Shown piece after piece: positions 18,285 to 28,988 of a stretch of DNA of 64,000 nucleotides. Numbering within the stretch: position 1 is the stretch's first letter; every line of letters begins with the position of its first letter. The stretch lies in the NCBI GenBank assembly GCA_027533185.1, contig JAPZTS010000014.1:62001-126000 (forward strand), written 5' to 3'. The position numbers were made by a program, and so were the translations under genes. Origin of the DNA: Leptospira sp. (lineage in GTDB: Bacteria; Spirochaetota; Leptospiria; Leptospirales; Leptospiraceae). Under the pieces are notes generated by a model. The model saw only the letters and a program-made list of their open reading frames with translations. It had not been told where the DNA came from and ran no database searches.

Positions 18285-19910
18285 ATGACTGATCCAAACT
18301 CCGATCAAAAATCCTCCGCCACCAGGAGATCTCTTGCGCTCTCGTTTTATACTTTCCTATCCAGAATCTTAGGTTTGATTCGAGATCACTTTATGGCGGT
18401 TAGCTTTGGAACAGGTATGGTTGCTTCTGCTTTCAGTGTGGCTTATAGACTCCCCAACATGTTTCGAAATCTACTTGCTGAAGGAACACTTAGCCAATCC
18501 TTTATGCCCATTTTTTCCGAATACCAAAAGCAGAGTGTAGTTGAGGCCCGGGTGATGGCAGGATCAGTCATTAGCTTTTTGTTTTTTTGCCTTTCTTTGT
18601 TTGTAGCTTTATTTTGGCTTTTTGCATCCGATTTTTTACCTCTGTTAGTTGGAGGAACTCAGGAATACGGTGAACTGGTTGTCCAGTTATCTTTAGTTTT
18701 GTTTTTTCTCATTATGACTGCCAGCCTTTCTTCGATCTTTATGTCGATATCAAATTCGCAACATAAGTATTTTGTTCCTTCTTTGTCTCCTATTATCTTA
18801 AACTTTAGTTATATCTTTGTGTTTCTATTTGTATTTCCGTTTTCAGATTCTATAGAGAATAAAGTTTTTTATCTTGCATACGGAATTGTTGTTGGTGGAG
18901 TTTTGCAACTTGTGGTCCAAGGTTTCTATGTTTACAAATTGGGTTATGGACCGATTTTAAAATTAAATTTACACCATCCTGCCATACGTAAGATTTTTAA
19001 ACTGATGTTGCCCGCCGCGTTAGGAGGCAGTTTTTATCAAATTGGACTACTAGTTGATATCTTTTTAGCTAACTACATCCAAAACCAAAATCCAGGTCTT
19101 GGTGCTGTGGTAAGTTTGGATTACTCGCAGAGGCTTGTTCAACTTCCGACAGGGATTATCGGGGTAGCGTTGGCCACAACAATACTTCCATCCCTTTTAA
19201 GAGATTTACGAGAAGGCGATAAAACCAACGTTAACAAAGAGATAACTGATGTTTTGGTATTTGCTTTTTTCCTCACTCTGCCAGCATCCATGGGATTAAT
19301 TTTATTGGGTGAAACTGTTTTGGATTCGATCTACTTTGGAGGCAGGTGGGATCAATTAGCTACGAAAACAGCCTTTCTGCCGTTAGTTTTTTATTCTTTT
19401 GCAATTCCGTTTTATAGCATGAATAAGGTATTAATCTCTTCCTACTATGCATTTTTGGATACAAAAACGCCGTTACGAGTACAACTTGTAGCATTTTTAT
19501 TGAGTGTAGGATTGAGTATTAGTTTGATGTTTTCTTTAAAACATGGAGCAATCGCGCTCTCTTCCGCGATCGCTGCAATGGGTACGACCAGTATCTTATT
19601 GTTTTTTCTACGAAAACACGGGGTTCAAATCCCTTTTCAGCAATTAGTAAGACGGGGAATTCAAATTTTGTTTCCACTCATCGGTCTCAGTGTTTGGCTC
19701 ATGTTTGGTGAACTTGTGTTAAAACCTATTTTATTCTCCTTTGGCAAAGAAGAATTTCAAATAGGACATGCGGCACTGAGTCGTTTAAGCTTGGTTATTT
19801 CAATTGTTCCTGCTATTCTGATTTATTTTGCGATTGCAACAATCATTCATCTACCAGAAGCAGAGATCTTCACTGGAAAACTTTTAAGAAAACTGAAAAA
19901 AACTAAGTAA
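18285..19910 (+). CDS. murJ: Lipid II flippase MurJ
   Basis: A 541-residue MOP-superfamily membrane protein with about 14 hydrophobic helices. The N-terminal signature includes FLSRILGLIRDHFMA and YRLPNMFRNLLAEGTLSQSF-like residues, including the conserved Arg/Asn-rich segment. It moves lipid-linked peptidoglycan precursor across the inner membrane. It closes the lipB operon and overlaps the convergent DoxX gene by eight bases. Confidence 0.95.
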   Translation: MTDPNSDQKSSATRRSLALSFYTFLSRILGLIRDHFMAVSFGTGMVASAFSVAYRLPNMFRNLLAEGTLSQSFMPIFSEYQKQSVVEARVMAGSVISFLFFCLSLFVALFWLFASDFLPLLVGGTQEYGELVVQLSLVLFFLIMTASLSSIFMSISNSQHKYFVPSLSPIILNFSYIFVFLFVFPFSDSIENKVFYLAYGIVVGGVLQLVVQGFYVYKLGYGPILKLNLHHPAIRKIFKLMLPAALGGSFYQIGLLVDIFLANYIQNQNPGLGAVVSLDYSQRLVQLPTGIIGVALATTILPSLLRDLREGDKTNVNKEITDVLVFAFFLTLPASMGLILLGETVLDSIYFGGRWDQLATKTAFLPLVFYSFAIPFYSMNKVLISSYYAFLDTKTPLRVQLVAFLLSVGLSISLMFSLKHGAIALSSAIAAMGTTSILLFFLRKHGVQIPFQQLVRRGIQILFPLIGLSVWLMFGELVLKPILFSFGKEEFQIGHAALSRLSLVISIVPAILIYFAIATIIHLPEAEIFTGKLLRKLKKTK

Positions 19911-20277
19911 AGCGATACGCCCAAAGAAGTAGCGGAATTTGTAAAGGGATACGGAGTAACAAAATCCATTTCGGTGGATCAAATTTTTTGTTATGAATCG
20001 TGTAGTGGTAGATGTTTGCCGGCCACACTGCGAGTAATAAGAGAAAGATTCCCCAAGCCGCAAAACTTCTAGTTTCGGTAAACACTAAGAGGATGCTCAA
20101 AAAAATTTCGATCAGTCCGCTTCCCCAGTTAGCTAATTTTGGGTAAGGAATCTGAGGTGGAATGATTCTCAGAAAAAATTTTGGTGTTAAAAAATGGCAG
20201 ACCCCCGCCACAAAAAAAAGAAGGAAAAAAGGATAAAAATCCCAAGGGAGATTTCCGATTTCTAAGTTCAAATTCAT
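19903..20277 (-). CDS. DoxX-like membrane protein
   Basis: A 124-residue protein with four hydrophobic helices. The DoxX-family features are [27 protein letters not shown] and the [11 protein letters not shown] segment. It is a small integral inner-membrane protein of unclear role. Its ATG overlaps the ileS stop by four bases (ATGA), so it is the last gene of that operon. Confidence 0.8.
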   Translation of the reverse strand: MNLNLEIGNLPWDFYPFFLLFFVAGVCHFLTPKFFLRIIPPQIPYPKLANWGSGLIEIFLSILLVFTETRSFAAWGIFLLLLAVWPANIYHYTIHNKKFDPPKWILLLRIPLQIPLLLWAYRFT

Positions 20278-23015
20278 TTTACAACCTCAGCACATCGTTT
20301 GCATAGAGAATTTTCTGATGGAGACAGATACCGCCAGCAACGTGGACATTCATATGACGTTGGTTTTACGGTATACAATTTACCTAAATCCGATGAAAGC
20401 TCAGAATAAATTGTATGCGTTTGTTTTATCTCCGAAATTTCGACACTCGAGACAACAAAATATAAAGACAAATCTTCTTCGGAAAAAGGAGCGATTTTTT
20501 CTTTAAACGATGGTTCTAGAACCAGATCTGCCTCTAAAGATTTTCCAATCCTACCTAATTTCCGGGCTTCTTCCAGAGCCTTTTGGACAAGCTCTTTTAA
20601 TTGAAGGAGATTGAGGAATTCGGAGGCCAGTTTATGATCTGACCATTCTCGTAAGTCAGAAAAATCTGATAGAAATATAGAATCTTTATGACCAAACTCT
20701 TTCCAAACTTCTTCCGCTGTAAAACTAAGAATAGGAGCAAATAGTTTGGCTAGATTTTCTAAAATCAAAGAAAGAGTATACTCCGACGATTTACGCGTTT
20801 TCGATTCTTTAGAATCACAGTACATCCTGTCCCGAATGATCTCAAAATAGTCTTGAGATAGATCCACTGTACAGAATAGAAGTAACTTTTGATAAACGGA
20901 ATGAAATTGGTATGAATTATAAAGTTTTTGTACTTCAATATTCAATTCATTTAACTTATGCAAATAGAATCGATCAATCGGCTCTATATCTGCTTTTTGT
21001 AGGTTCCATGATTTTGATACCAAATTGGAATTTCCCAAAAGGTAACGGAATGTATTGCGAATCTTTCTATAAGTTTCAGAGACAATTTTAACTGAGTCTT
21101 TCCCAATTTTCACATCGTCCTTAAAATCTTGAGTTGAAACCCACAACCGAAGAACGTCCGCACCGTAAATCTTTATGATATCAGTTGTGGGGTTGATCAC
21201 GTTTCCGAGAGATTTAGACATCGCATGACCTTTCTCATCCAACACGTATCCATGGGTGAGAACTGATTTGTAAGGGGGAACTTTTCTGATTGCCATAGAT
21301 GGCCAAAGGCTTGATTGAAACCAACCACGGTGTTGGTCACTCCCTTCCAGATATAGGTCGGCTGGTTCTTTCCCAATGGAATCGCCGTAGACAGAAAAAC
21401 TAGATACACCCGAATCGAACCAAACGTCTAAAATATCTTTGTCCTGCTTTAGGTCCGTACTACCACAAGATTTGCAACTTGTGTTTGGTGGCAAAAGATC
21501 TTTTGCGTCTTTTTCATACCAAACTTCAATGCCTTCTTGTTTTACAATCTCGATAAAATGTTTGATTGTTGCATCGTCTAAATGCGTTTCTCCACAGGAT
21601 TTGCATGTAAACGAAGGGATCGGAACTCCCCAGTTCCTTTGTCTTGATAAACACCAGTCTGGTCTCGATTCCACCATGGATCGAATTCTCGTGATTCCCC
21701 AATCGGGAATCCAGTTTACCTTTTCAATTGCCTCTAGAGCATCTTTACGTAAATTGTTGTGATCGATTGAAAAAAACCACTGGGGAGTAGCTCGAAAAAT
21801 CAAAGGTTTTTTGCTCCTCCAACTATGCGGATAGGAATGTGTGAATTCAGAATGGTGGAACATCAAATTCTTTTCTGTCAAAAGTTCTATAATCTTTGGA
21901 TTTGCATCCCAAATCTTTATACCTTTCATCATCGGAAATTCTTCCGTATAACGTCCGTAATCGTCCACCGGAGAGAGTGGGGGGAGTCCTGCTAATGTTC
22001 CAACACGATAGTCGTCAGTTCCATGGCCAGGTGCTGTGTGAACACAACCTGTTCCTGCATCTAAAGTAACATGACTGCCAAAAAGAGGTATTGACTCTCT
22101 CTCTAAAAATGGATGTAGGAAGGTGAGGGTTTTAAGTTCACTTGTCGACACAGATTTTATTTTTGTAAGTTGAATCCCAGTTTTGGCTTCGACTGCTTCT
22201 TTTAACCCATCCGCTAAAATGAGTGTTCCATGTTCATTTGATTTGAAATAAGAATATTCTAAATCTTCATTGAAGCAAATAGCGAGATTGGCTGGCAGGG
22301 TCCAAGGAGTAGTGGTCCAAATCAAACAATAAGAATCAGTTTGTCCTTTTATTGGGAACTTTACATAAATGCTAGGAGATACATGGTTTTGGTATTCGAT
22401 TTCTGCTTCTGCATGTGCTGTTGCTAAATCAATGCACCAATAAACTGGCTTTTTTCCTTTGTATATGTAGCCTTTTGAAAATAGGTCTCCAAACACTTCA
22501 ACGATTCTAGCTTCAAATTTTGGATCCATCGTTAGATAGATGTTAGATGGATCGAAAAAACAAAGAAATCGGGTAAGGTCTTCGCTCTGTTTCCCAACAT
22601 ATTCTCCCGCATACTCACGGCATTTTTTTCGGAGCTCACTTGGGCTTGTATTTCTTGCTTCCTTTCCCAGGTTTTTCAATACTTGAACTTCTATCGGAAG
22701 ACCGTGACAGTCCCATCCAGGGATCATATCAGCTGAAAATCCCAACATCGATTTTGATTTAATTATAATATCTTTGAGTATTTTATTGAGAGAGTGACCT
22801 GTGTGGAAATTTCCATTCGCATACGGCGGGCCATCATGCAGGATAAATTTTGGCTTATCCTTTCTAATTTCCTTCATCTTTTCGAATGTTTTATTTGATT
22901 TCCATTCTAAAATCTGAGCTGGCTCCCGACTCGCGAGGTCTGCCTTCATCGGGAATTCGGTTTTTGGTAGAAGTACCGTGTTTGAATAGGGATTTTCTTT
23001 TTCCGTTTTGGCCAT
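20274..23015 (-). CDS. ileS: Isoleucyl-tRNA synthetase
   Basis: A 913-residue class I synthetase. The HIGH motif is HTGH (71-74) after PPYANGNF, the KMSKS equivalent is AMSKS near residue 600, and [10 protein letters not shown] and [14 protein letters not shown] are intact. The C-terminus carries the zinc knuckle Cys890, 893, 905 and 908 typical of the bacterial type. It lies in a leftward run between the LRR lipoprotein and DoxX genes. Confidence 0.98.
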   Translation of the reverse strand: MAKTEKENPYSNTVLLPKTEFPMKADLASREPAQILEWKSNKTFEKMKEIRKDKPKFILHDGPPYANGNFHTGHSLNKILKDIIIKSKSMLGFSADMIPGWDCHGLPIEVQVLKNLGKEARNTSPSELRKKCREYAGEYVGKQSEDLTRFLCFFDPSNIYLTMDPKFEARIVEVFGDLFSKGYIYKGKKPVYWCIDLATAHAEAEIEYQNHVSPSIYVKFPIKGQTDSYCLIWTTTPWTLPANLAICFNEDLEYSYFKSNEHGTLILADGLKEAVEAKTGIQLTKIKSVSTSELKTLTFLHPFLERESIPLFGSHVTLDAGTGCVHTAPGHGTDDYRVGTLAGLPPLSPVDDYGRYTEEFPMMKGIKIWDANPKIIELLTEKNLMFHHSEFTHSYPHSWRSKKPLIFRATPQWFFSIDHNNLRKDALEAIEKVNWIPDWGITRIRSMVESRPDWCLSRQRNWGVPIPSFTCKSCGETHLDDATIKHFIEIVKQEGIEVWYEKDAKDLLPPNTSCKSCGSTDLKQDKDILDVWFDSGVSSFSVYGDSIGKEPADLYLEGSDQHRGWFQSSLWPSMAIRKVPPYKSVLTHGYVLDEKGHAMSKSLGNVINPTTDIIKIYGADVLRLWVSTQDFKDDVKIGKDSVKIVSETYRKIRNTFRYLLGNSNLVSKSWNLQKADIEPIDRFYLHKLNELNIEVQKLYNSYQFHSVYQKLLLFCTVDLSQDYFEIIRDRMYCDSKESKTRKSSEYTLSLILENLAKLFAPILSFTAEEVWKEFGHKDSIFLSDFSDLREWSDHKLASEFLNLLQLKELVQKALEEARKLGRIGKSLEADLVLEPSFKEKIAPFSEEDLSLYFVVSSVEISEIKQTHTIYSELSSDLGKLYTVKPTSYECPRCWRYLSPSENSLCKRCAEVVK

Positions 23016-23060
23016 ACTAAGCCAATGTCTAAAATCGGGCGGAAAGAGAAAACGTAAAAA

Positions 23061-23675
23061 TTAGAGTTTAACTTTGACGCCCGGCAATTCGTCTCTGAGA
23101 CGTCTCACGTCTTCCTTTTCCAGTGGGATTTTTTGCATGTAAATTCCTTTTAAATGCTTTAGTTTCCCTATGTTTTTTGGAAGGACTTTGAACTCGCGGA
23201 GAAGAGTAATATCGAGGATTTTTAGGTTTGGAATTTTTGAAAGGATTTCAACATCATCGTCCGTTAACATCAGTTTGGTTTCATCGAGAGCGAGGGTTTT
23301 TAGGGCTGTTAGTTCCGGTAAAAACCTCGGTACGGTTTGGATTTCGGTTCGACCAAGAAGTAGTACTTCCAATTTTTTTAAATTTTTAAATTCCTCAGGT
23401 AACTCGCCAATCGGGTTTCCAAAAACATTTAGAATTCGCAAATTTTTCAAACCTCCCATTTCTTTTGGGAGAGAGGTGAGGGAGTTGTATTGAAGAGTCA
23501 GTTCTTCGACAGATTCTAAATTTTGAATGGTAGGAGGAAGTGTTCCCAATTCTTTTTTCGATAGGTTCAGTATCTTTTCTGTTTTGTTGGACTGGATCCA
23601 AGATTCGATATCGATAGATTCTTTCGCACAAGAGAAGGTTAGGATAGCAATTAAGAGGATTGAAAAAAACTTCAT
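23061..23675 (-). CDS. Leucine-rich-repeat lipoprotein
   Basis: The 204-residue protein has a lipoprotein signal ending at Cys16 (LTFSC). About six LRR units of the type LxxLxxLxLxxNxLxxLP follow, such as SVEELTLQYNSLTSLP. It is probably an outer-membrane or periplasmic surface protein; LRR proteins are abundant in Leptospira. It sits 13 bases after the 727-aa gene and 45 before ileS on the same strand. Confidence 0.85.
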   Translation of the reverse strand: MKFFSILLIAILTFSCAKESIDIESWIQSNKTEKILNLSKKELGTLPPTIQNLESVEELTLQYNSLTSLPKEMGGLKNLRILNVFGNPIGELPEEFKNLKKLEVLLLGRTEIQTVPRFLPELTALKTLALDETKLMLTDDDVEILSKIPNLKILDITLLREFKVLPKNIGKLKHLKGIYMQKIPLEKEDVRRLRDELPGVKVKL

Positions 23676-23687
23676 ATTAGCCCAAGT

Positions 23688-25871
23688 TTAAGATTTGATA
23701 TATTTGTTGTATCCGAATTCCAATTCTCTGATGATAAATTGCAAATAATCAAGTTGGTCACGGTCATTTTTGTAAAGACCTACTTCCTTTCTATAATAAT
23801 CAGCTAACTGTGTTCTAAAAAGCACAGTTCTAAAATCGGAGCGGTTTACTATCAATTCTTTAGACCTGCCTTTGACGATTAAAGCCTCAGGAATTCTTAT
23901 AATTATCGAGATTTGGTGGATAACAAATTCGATTTCTGCAATCATTTTGTTTTTATCTATTTTTTCTGGATCTTGTTTTAACTCAAAACAGATATCATTC
24001 AAAGATTCTTCAATTCGGTATTTCAGTCTTTTTGAATCGTAGACTTTTTCGTTGATACTATTAAATTTTTTAGGGTAGATAAATCTTTCCGCAATCTTTG
24101 CAATCTCGTTTGGTTTTTCAGGTAATTCGGATTCAGGAGAGTCTGTACGTCTTGGTTTTGGATCTTCAATCCGAAAGATGTAACCGAAGACAACGCCGAT
24201 TAAAATCCCAACTGGCACACCATAAAAAATGAGTTTGGGTTGACTTAATACAATGGAAGTCACCGTTGCAAAACTTACTAGGCTGATGGATAGCAGTAGT
24301 GCATAAGCTAAATTTATTTTTTTTGAGATCTTTCCAAACAAACCAATTTTTTTTTGTTTGGTTTTGATTTCTTTCGTGGAGGGATTATTAGAGCCAGCAT
24401 TTATTTTTTCAGAAATATCAAACAAAGGATCTGATCGATCTTTGAGTTTAACTCTGATCATATCTAAGATTGGAAGCTCGTTGCGGTAATTGGTATCATA
24501 CTTAGAAAGTTCAAAGGTCTGTTTTGCGATTTTGGAATACAATCTTTGGTCTAGTGCAAACACAACATGAATTTCATTTTCCTTTAACTCCATACAACCA
24601 AACTCTTGCTCTAGAGTGGAAACCAAACGATTGATAGCATTTATTTTTTGAGATTCAAGCTTTAGGTCAAGGGACTTAACTTCTTGGTTTAAATCAATCT
24701 TGGTAAGTGTTAGAGTTTTTTCTGAATTTTCTCTAATTTTTGATTTCAGACTTTCTATCCATTCTTCGATGAGAGTTTCGGTTCCATCCTGTTTTTGAGT
24801 TTTGATTCGTTCCTCAAGTTTATGAAGGATTAGAATACTCTCATGAACAGTTTTTGCAAATTTTTGTATTTCCGCATTAGGAAATTTTTCAAATGGAAAT
24901 TCTTGAATGAGTTCGATAAGACTTTTACTTAGAGTTGGACCATTTTGGATGAGGGTTTCGGTTTCGGACGGAAACTTCCATTTGTAGTTTTCCCATTTTT
25001 CCAAAAAATTTTGATACTTTTCTTTTTCCGCAATTTGTTTCAAGTAAGGGAAACTAAATTGAAAAAGGGCATCTAACTGCACAGCTAAGTGGCGGGCATA
25101 TTCTGGCTGGTGGGTACCTTGAGGCAAAATGATGTGGTATCCAGGGATTATTTCAACTAAACGTGCTGTTTCTTTTCCGTAAGCGATTAGGTCTTTGAGA
25201 AAGTCAGAAACTGGTATTGGGCGGAATGGTTCCATTGCCTTTCGTAACATTCCTTCAACCTCTGACTCGTAACTAAAGTTAGCTGGATAAAGGAAAACTT
25301 TTCCAGAATCATTTTTTCCTAATAGGATTTTGCCTGGATGGATAGGGTCTAAAACAACTTCTCGACTCGATCTCTTCTGAAGAAGAGATTCGACTAAATC
25401 TAAATTGTATTTAATACATGCCCTACGGTATGCAGAAACATCAGTTTTCTCATGGACCTGAGGAGCAACCATTGCTACTTTCAATAAAATCTTCTCATCT
25501 GATTTTAGGAAAAAAGGATAAAAATAGACAACTTTTTCTGTAAAATTAGGACTTAGACCGGAAAGCTCCCGTAAGGCCTCAGAGATTGCATTGGGTGTCC
25601 GATGGTTTTCTGTTATTTGGACCAGTTTTTGTAAAACAGATGGTATTTCATCTATTGTGAGTAAGGTGGAAGGGTTAATCTCCGCACTCCCGTACATCTC
25701 GAGCCGTCTATGTCTTACTCGAAGTTCTTCCAGAATTGCCTGTGAAGTGATCGAATAACTCGCAGTACTTTTTGGCAGTTCAAGCCAAACATTTTGGCTT
25801 GTGGGATTGGAAGTTAATGGAATCGCAGTTTGATCCAAATTAGAATCAAAGGATCCGTCCAACTCGTTCAT
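23688..25871 (-). CDS. Large membrane-anchored protein of unknown function
   Basis: A 727-residue protein without signal peptide. A long helical, charged N-terminal part (about 500 residues) is followed by two close hydrophobic helices near residues 520-570 (LLSISLVSFATVTSIVL; VPVGILIGVVFGYIF). A soluble C-terminal part ends the protein. I recognise no family. It overlaps the 47-aa gene by four bases (ATGA), showing translational coupling, and is part of the speD-to-DoxX run. Confidence 0.72.
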   Translation of the reverse strand: MNELDGSFDSNLDQTAIPLTSNPTSQNVWLELPKSTASYSITSQAILEELRVRHRRLEMYGSAEINPSTLLTIDEIPSVLQKLVQITENHRTPNAISEALRELSGLSPNFTEKVVYFYPFFLKSDEKILLKVAMVAPQVHEKTDVSAYRRACIKYNLDLVESLLQKRSSREVVLDPIHPGKILLGKNDSGKVFLYPANFSYESEVEGMLRKAMEPFRPIPVSDFLKDLIAYGKETARLVEIIPGYHIILPQGTHQPEYARHLAVQLDALFQFSFPYLKQIAEKEKYQNFLEKWENYKWKFPSETETLIQNGPTLSKSLIELIQEFPFEKFPNAEIQKFAKTVHESILILHKLEERIKTQKQDGTETLIEEWIESLKSKIRENSEKTLTLTKIDLNQEVKSLDLKLESQKINAINRLVSTLEQEFGCMELKENEIHVVFALDQRLYSKIAKQTFELSKYDTNYRNELPILDMIRVKLKDRSDPLFDISEKINAGSNNPSTKEIKTKQKKIGLFGKISKKINLAYALLLSISLVSFATVTSIVLSQPKLIFYGVPVGILIGVVFGYIFRIEDPKPRRTDSPESELPEKPNEIAKIAERFIYPKKFNSINEKVYDSKRLKYRIEESLNDICFELKQDPEKIDKNKMIAEIEFVIHQISIIIRIPEALIVKGRSKELIVNRSDFRTVLFRTQLADYYRKEVGLYKNDRDQLDYLQFIIRELEFGYNKYIKS

Positions 25872-26011
25872 CCTTCTTCTTTGACATTTTCCTTGACGTA
25901 TGTCTCAAACTCTTCTTTCGACATTTTACCTTCGTAGAGAGGCCATAGTGAATCTTTTAGCGTCTGTACGTCAGGAAATTTTGCACCATCTATTTTAAAT
26001 ACCTTACTCAT
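25868..26011 (-). CDS. Small conserved-looking 47-aa protein
   Basis: A 47-residue helical, acidic/lysine-rich protein (starts MSKVFKIDGAKF, ends VKEEG). It has a strong GAGAGGATACTATG start context. It is wedged between speD (17-base gap) and the 727-aa gene (4-base ATGA overlap). This spacing, more than its sequence, argues that it is real. The role is unknown. Confidence 0.68.
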   Translation of the reverse strand: MSKVFKIDGAKFPDVQTLKDSLWPLYEGKMSKEEFETYVKENVKEEG

Positions 26012-26028
26012 AGTATCCTCTCTATAAT

Positions 26029-26790
26029 TTAATGAATCATATGATAGACTTCTTTCATTTCTTCTCGGAGAAGTTTCATCTTCTCTGGAATATCCGGGTG
26101 GTTGATGTCTTCGGGGTTTAAAACATAGTTTTCTGGACCAAGTTCTTTGATCATCATTTTGGTTTGCCAAGTATTGTCTTGTGGCATGTTGATATCGGAA
26201 AGGTAGGTATAGTTTCTTTTAATGTTAGGATGCACAAAATCAAGTATTGAATTGAAGTGATGGTCATTATAGATTTTTTTTCCATCAGCGAGCCTCGTGT
26301 ATCCTCTTACCACGTAATCTATGTATACGACGTCACATTCAAACGCTTCAAACAAATAATTGATTGAATCCAAAGGAATGATCTCTCCGCAAGTAGAGAT
26401 ATCGATGTCCACCCGAAAGCTACAAATCCCATCAGGATCTGCCGCATCTGGATAGGTATGAACTGTGATATGAGATTTGTCTAAGTGCATGGAAACTTGA
26501 GTGGACGGAATTGGGCTCCCCCCCCCTTTCACATCGCTCATTAAAATCATCGCGGATGCCCCAACCGGATCGTAATCCTGCGCAGAAACAGAGAGGATAT
26601 TTGCTTCTATTTTTTTTACGATTTCTTTGGAAATTTCTGTGATTTTGGATGCGTTGTACTTTTCATGAATATAACTTACGTATTGAGATTTTTCTTCGTC
26701 GCTAAGCGAGATACAGAAATCATAAAGATTGAAGCTTAATACTTTTGTAAGGTTATTAAAGCCTGAGAGTTTGATTCTTTCTTTATCCAT
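26029..26790 (-). CDS. speD: S-adenosylmethionine decarboxylase proenzyme
   Basis: A 253-residue pyruvoyl enzyme of the Escherichia coli-length type. The self-cleavage Lys105-Ser106 lies in LDKSHITVHTYP, and the processing and catalytic cysteine region ISTCGEI follows. It makes decarboxylated SAM for spermidine synthesis. It is the first gene of a leftward run, divergent from the GH13 gene, so the 83-base gap should hold both promoters. Confidence 0.93.
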   Translation of the reverse strand: MDKERIKLSGFNNLTKVLSFNLYDFCISLSDEEKSQYVSYIHEKYNASKITEISKEIVKKIEANILSVSAQDYDPVGASAMILMSDVKGGGSPIPSTQVSMHLDKSHITVHTYPDAADPDGICSFRVDIDISTCGEIIPLDSINYLFEAFECDVVYIDYVVRGYTRLADGKKIYNDHHFNSILDFVHPNIKRNYTYLSDINMPQDNTWQTKMMIKELGPENYVLNPEDINHPDIPEKMKLLREEMKEVYHMIH

Positions 26791-26873
26791 TTGGTTCCTT
26801 TTCGGTTCTTAGAATAGGATTCTCGGTACAAATCATACGTAAAACAAAATATACTCAGGAATTTAGAAAAGTC

Positions 26874-28496
26874 ATGGAATCAAAATCAGAATGGTGGAAA
26901 GGGACAGTTATCTATCAAATTTATCCTTGGTCGTTTTCAGATTCGAATGGAGACGGGATTGGCGACTTGCCTGGTATCATTGGAAAATTGGATTATTTAT
27001 CAGAGCTCGGGGTGGAAACGATTTGGTTTTCTCCCTTTTTTAAGAGCCCTGGGATGGATTTTGGTTATGATATTTCTGACTATTTGGAAATCGATCCAAG
27101 ATTTGGCACAATGAAGGATTGTGACAAACTAATTCGAGAAATCCATAAGCGAAAGATGAAAGTTGTTTTGGATATGGTCATGAACCACACTTCAAAGGAA
27201 CACCCTTGGTTCAAAGAATCCAGTTCTTCGAAAACAAATCCCAAACGAGATTTTTACATTTGGAAGCCAGCTAAAGATGGAAAACCACCTAATAACTGGA
27301 AGTCTATGGTGGGAAGTTCAGGTTGGAACTTGGATTCAAATACTGGAGAATACTACTATTCCAATTTTTTGAGTTTTCAGCCGGATCTTAACTATCGAAA
27401 TCCGGAAGTTAAAAAAGCCATGTTTAAGGTATTGGAATTTTGGCTAAAAAAAGGCGTTGATGGATTTCGTTTGGATATTTTTAATTCCATTTTTAAGGAT
27501 AAGAACTTTTTAGACAATCCAGCATCAACACGATTTTTTCCTACGCCAGATAACCACGATGAGGCGTTTTTTCAAAAAAAGATACACAATTTAAATTTAC
27601 CTGAGTCTTTTGCACTGGCAAAAGAAGTCCGAAATCTACTTTCAAAATTCAAACAAAAACCTTTTGTCATTGGTGAAGTGAGTGGAAATGATTCGATTTT
27701 AAAATCGTTTTTAGGTGAAAGAGCTGATGGACTCAATCTTGTTTTTCAATTTGAACTGATTCATTTTGAATTTTATGCAAATTTCTTTAGAACTCTTCTC
27801 GAAAAAAACGAGAGGGAGTTTTCAGAACCATACCAACCCGTCTATGTATTTGGCAATCACGACCAAAGACGATACATCGACAGAATTAAAGGAGATGCAA
27901 AAAAAGCTAAAATTTTATCTTGCTTTCAATTGACGGCGCGTGGTGTTCCCGTTATCTACTACGGCGAAGAAATTGGTCGACCAGAAGGTGATATTTCGAT
28001 ACAAGCAGGAAAGGATCCCATTGCTAAGATGAATTCCTTAGTTCCCAAATTTTTGTCGGACTTTTTAGGAATTTATATCAATCGAGACAATTGCCGACTT
28101 CCGATGTTATGGGATGAAGGTAAAAATGCCAGTTTTTCAGTAGGTGAGTCTTGGTTGGGAGTTGGAAAATACAATAAAGAACAAACTGTCGCCTATCAAA
28201 AATCAGATGAAGATTCCCTTTGGAAACACTATCAAAAATTAATCCAAATCCGAAAAAAAGAAAAGGCCCTTCAATTTGGAAAACTCGATCTTTTACCAGA
28301 AGAATCTAAATCCTTACTTGCCTACGTGAGAAAATGGAAAGAGGAAGAAATTACGATCTATTTAAATTTTGGCAAAGAGAGTTGCTTCTTAAAAGATTTA
28401 GGTAAACACTCGGTCCTCTACCAATTTGGTAACGTGGATCTGCTTAGAAATGAATTGGGTTCGTATTCGGGTCTACTCCTGAAAAGAGTAAAATAG
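26874..28496 (+). CDS. GH13 alpha-glucosidase / oligo-1,6-glucosidase-like enzyme
   Basis: A 540-residue (beta/alpha)8 GH13 protein. The nucleophile is Asp201 in GFRLDIFN, the acid/base Glu268 in GEVSGN, and the transition-state Asp330 in GNHDQRR. QIYPWSFSDSNGDGIGD and the Y-D-I-S-D-Y segment place it in the oligo-1,6-glucosidase/trehalose-degrading group. There is no signal peptide, so it is cytoplasmic. It likely cleaves terminal glucose from malto- or isomalto-oligosaccharides. Confidence 0.92.
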   Translation: MESKSEWWKGTVIYQIYPWSFSDSNGDGIGDLPGIIGKLDYLSELGVETIWFSPFFKSPGMDFGYDISDYLEIDPRFGTMKDCDKLIREIHKRKMKVVLDMVMNHTSKEHPWFKESSSSKTNPKRDFYIWKPAKDGKPPNNWKSMVGSSGWNLDSNTGEYYYSNFLSFQPDLNYRNPEVKKAMFKVLEFWLKKGVDGFRLDIFNSIFKDKNFLDNPASTRFFPTPDNHDEAFFQKKIHNLNLPESFALAKEVRNLLSKFKQKPFVIGEVSGNDSILKSFLGERADGLNLVFQFELIHFEFYANFFRTLLEKNEREFSEPYQPVYVFGNHDQRRYIDRIKGDAKKAKILSCFQLTARGVPVIYYGEEIGRPEGDISIQAGKDPIAKMNSLVPKFLSDFLGIYINRDNCRLPMLWDEGKNASFSVGESWLGVGKYNKEQTVAYQKSDEDSLWKHYQKLIQIRKKEKALQFGKLDLLPEESKSLLAYVRKWKEEEITIYLNFGKESCFLKDLGKHSVLYQFGNVDLLRNELGSYSGLLLKRVK

Positions 28497-28504
28497 GTAT
28501 CCAC

Positions 28505-28810
28505 TCAAACGTTTTGCATCTGCATCAGATATTTTTCTAAGTGCAGAATTCTTAAGATTTTTTGAATTTGCGGTTGGACGTGGATTAGGAGTAGGTCCTT
28601 TCCAGCTTTTTGAAAACGTATCCTTTTGTGTAGAAGTAGACCGAGTACCGCAGAGGAGACTTCCTCTACCTGACTAAAATCGATGAATAATGGATTTTCC
28701 CCGGATTGAAAGAGTCGTTCCAATTCTTCTTCTAAAACAGGCACATAAAATACGTCTAGGCTTGTTGCATTTACTTGGTAAGTGTTTTGTTTTTTTTCTA
28801 AGGCAATCAT
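28505..28810 (-). CDS. STAS-domain protein (anti-sigma factor antagonist-like)
   Basis: A 101-residue single STAS domain with the FIDFSQVEEVSSAVLGLLL core (phospho-Ser position in VSSA) and the conserved terminal helix around ILRILHLEKYL. It probably competes for an anti-sigma kinase. ATG 28810 has GAGGAAC upstream at a suitable distance. It is the nearest gene downstream of the SDR on the same strand, 178 bases away. Confidence 0.75.
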   Translation of the reverse strand: MIALEKKQNTYQVNATSLDVFYVPVLEEELERLFQSGENPLFIDFSQVEEVSSAVLGLLLHKRIRFQKAGKDLLLIHVQPQIQKILRILHLEKYLMQMQNV

Positions 28811-28988
28811 CATGTTCCTCACAAACAAAGGAACGGATTTCCCAAAAAAAAGATAATACCTGAGTTTCAAAAAAAATAAAAAAAGAAATAATCGTACTCG
28901 TACATGTACAAATAAAAAAAAATGAGAGAAAATTTTTTTTATTCAAGTCCAATTCCAAAATTCAATTTGAATCTCCTTAAACAATGTA

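Noticed and set aside
25868..26170. 100-aa frame over the 47-aa gene
   Set aside because: The extra N-terminus overlaps the end of speD out of frame and is Arg/Pro-rich like a shadow; the inner ATG at 26011 has the strong ribosome site.
28850..28920. GTAC-rich stretch (CGTACTCGTACATGTAC) as a repeat or regulator
   Set aside because: It is three short GTAC copies in an AT-rich gap with no dyad of operator size.
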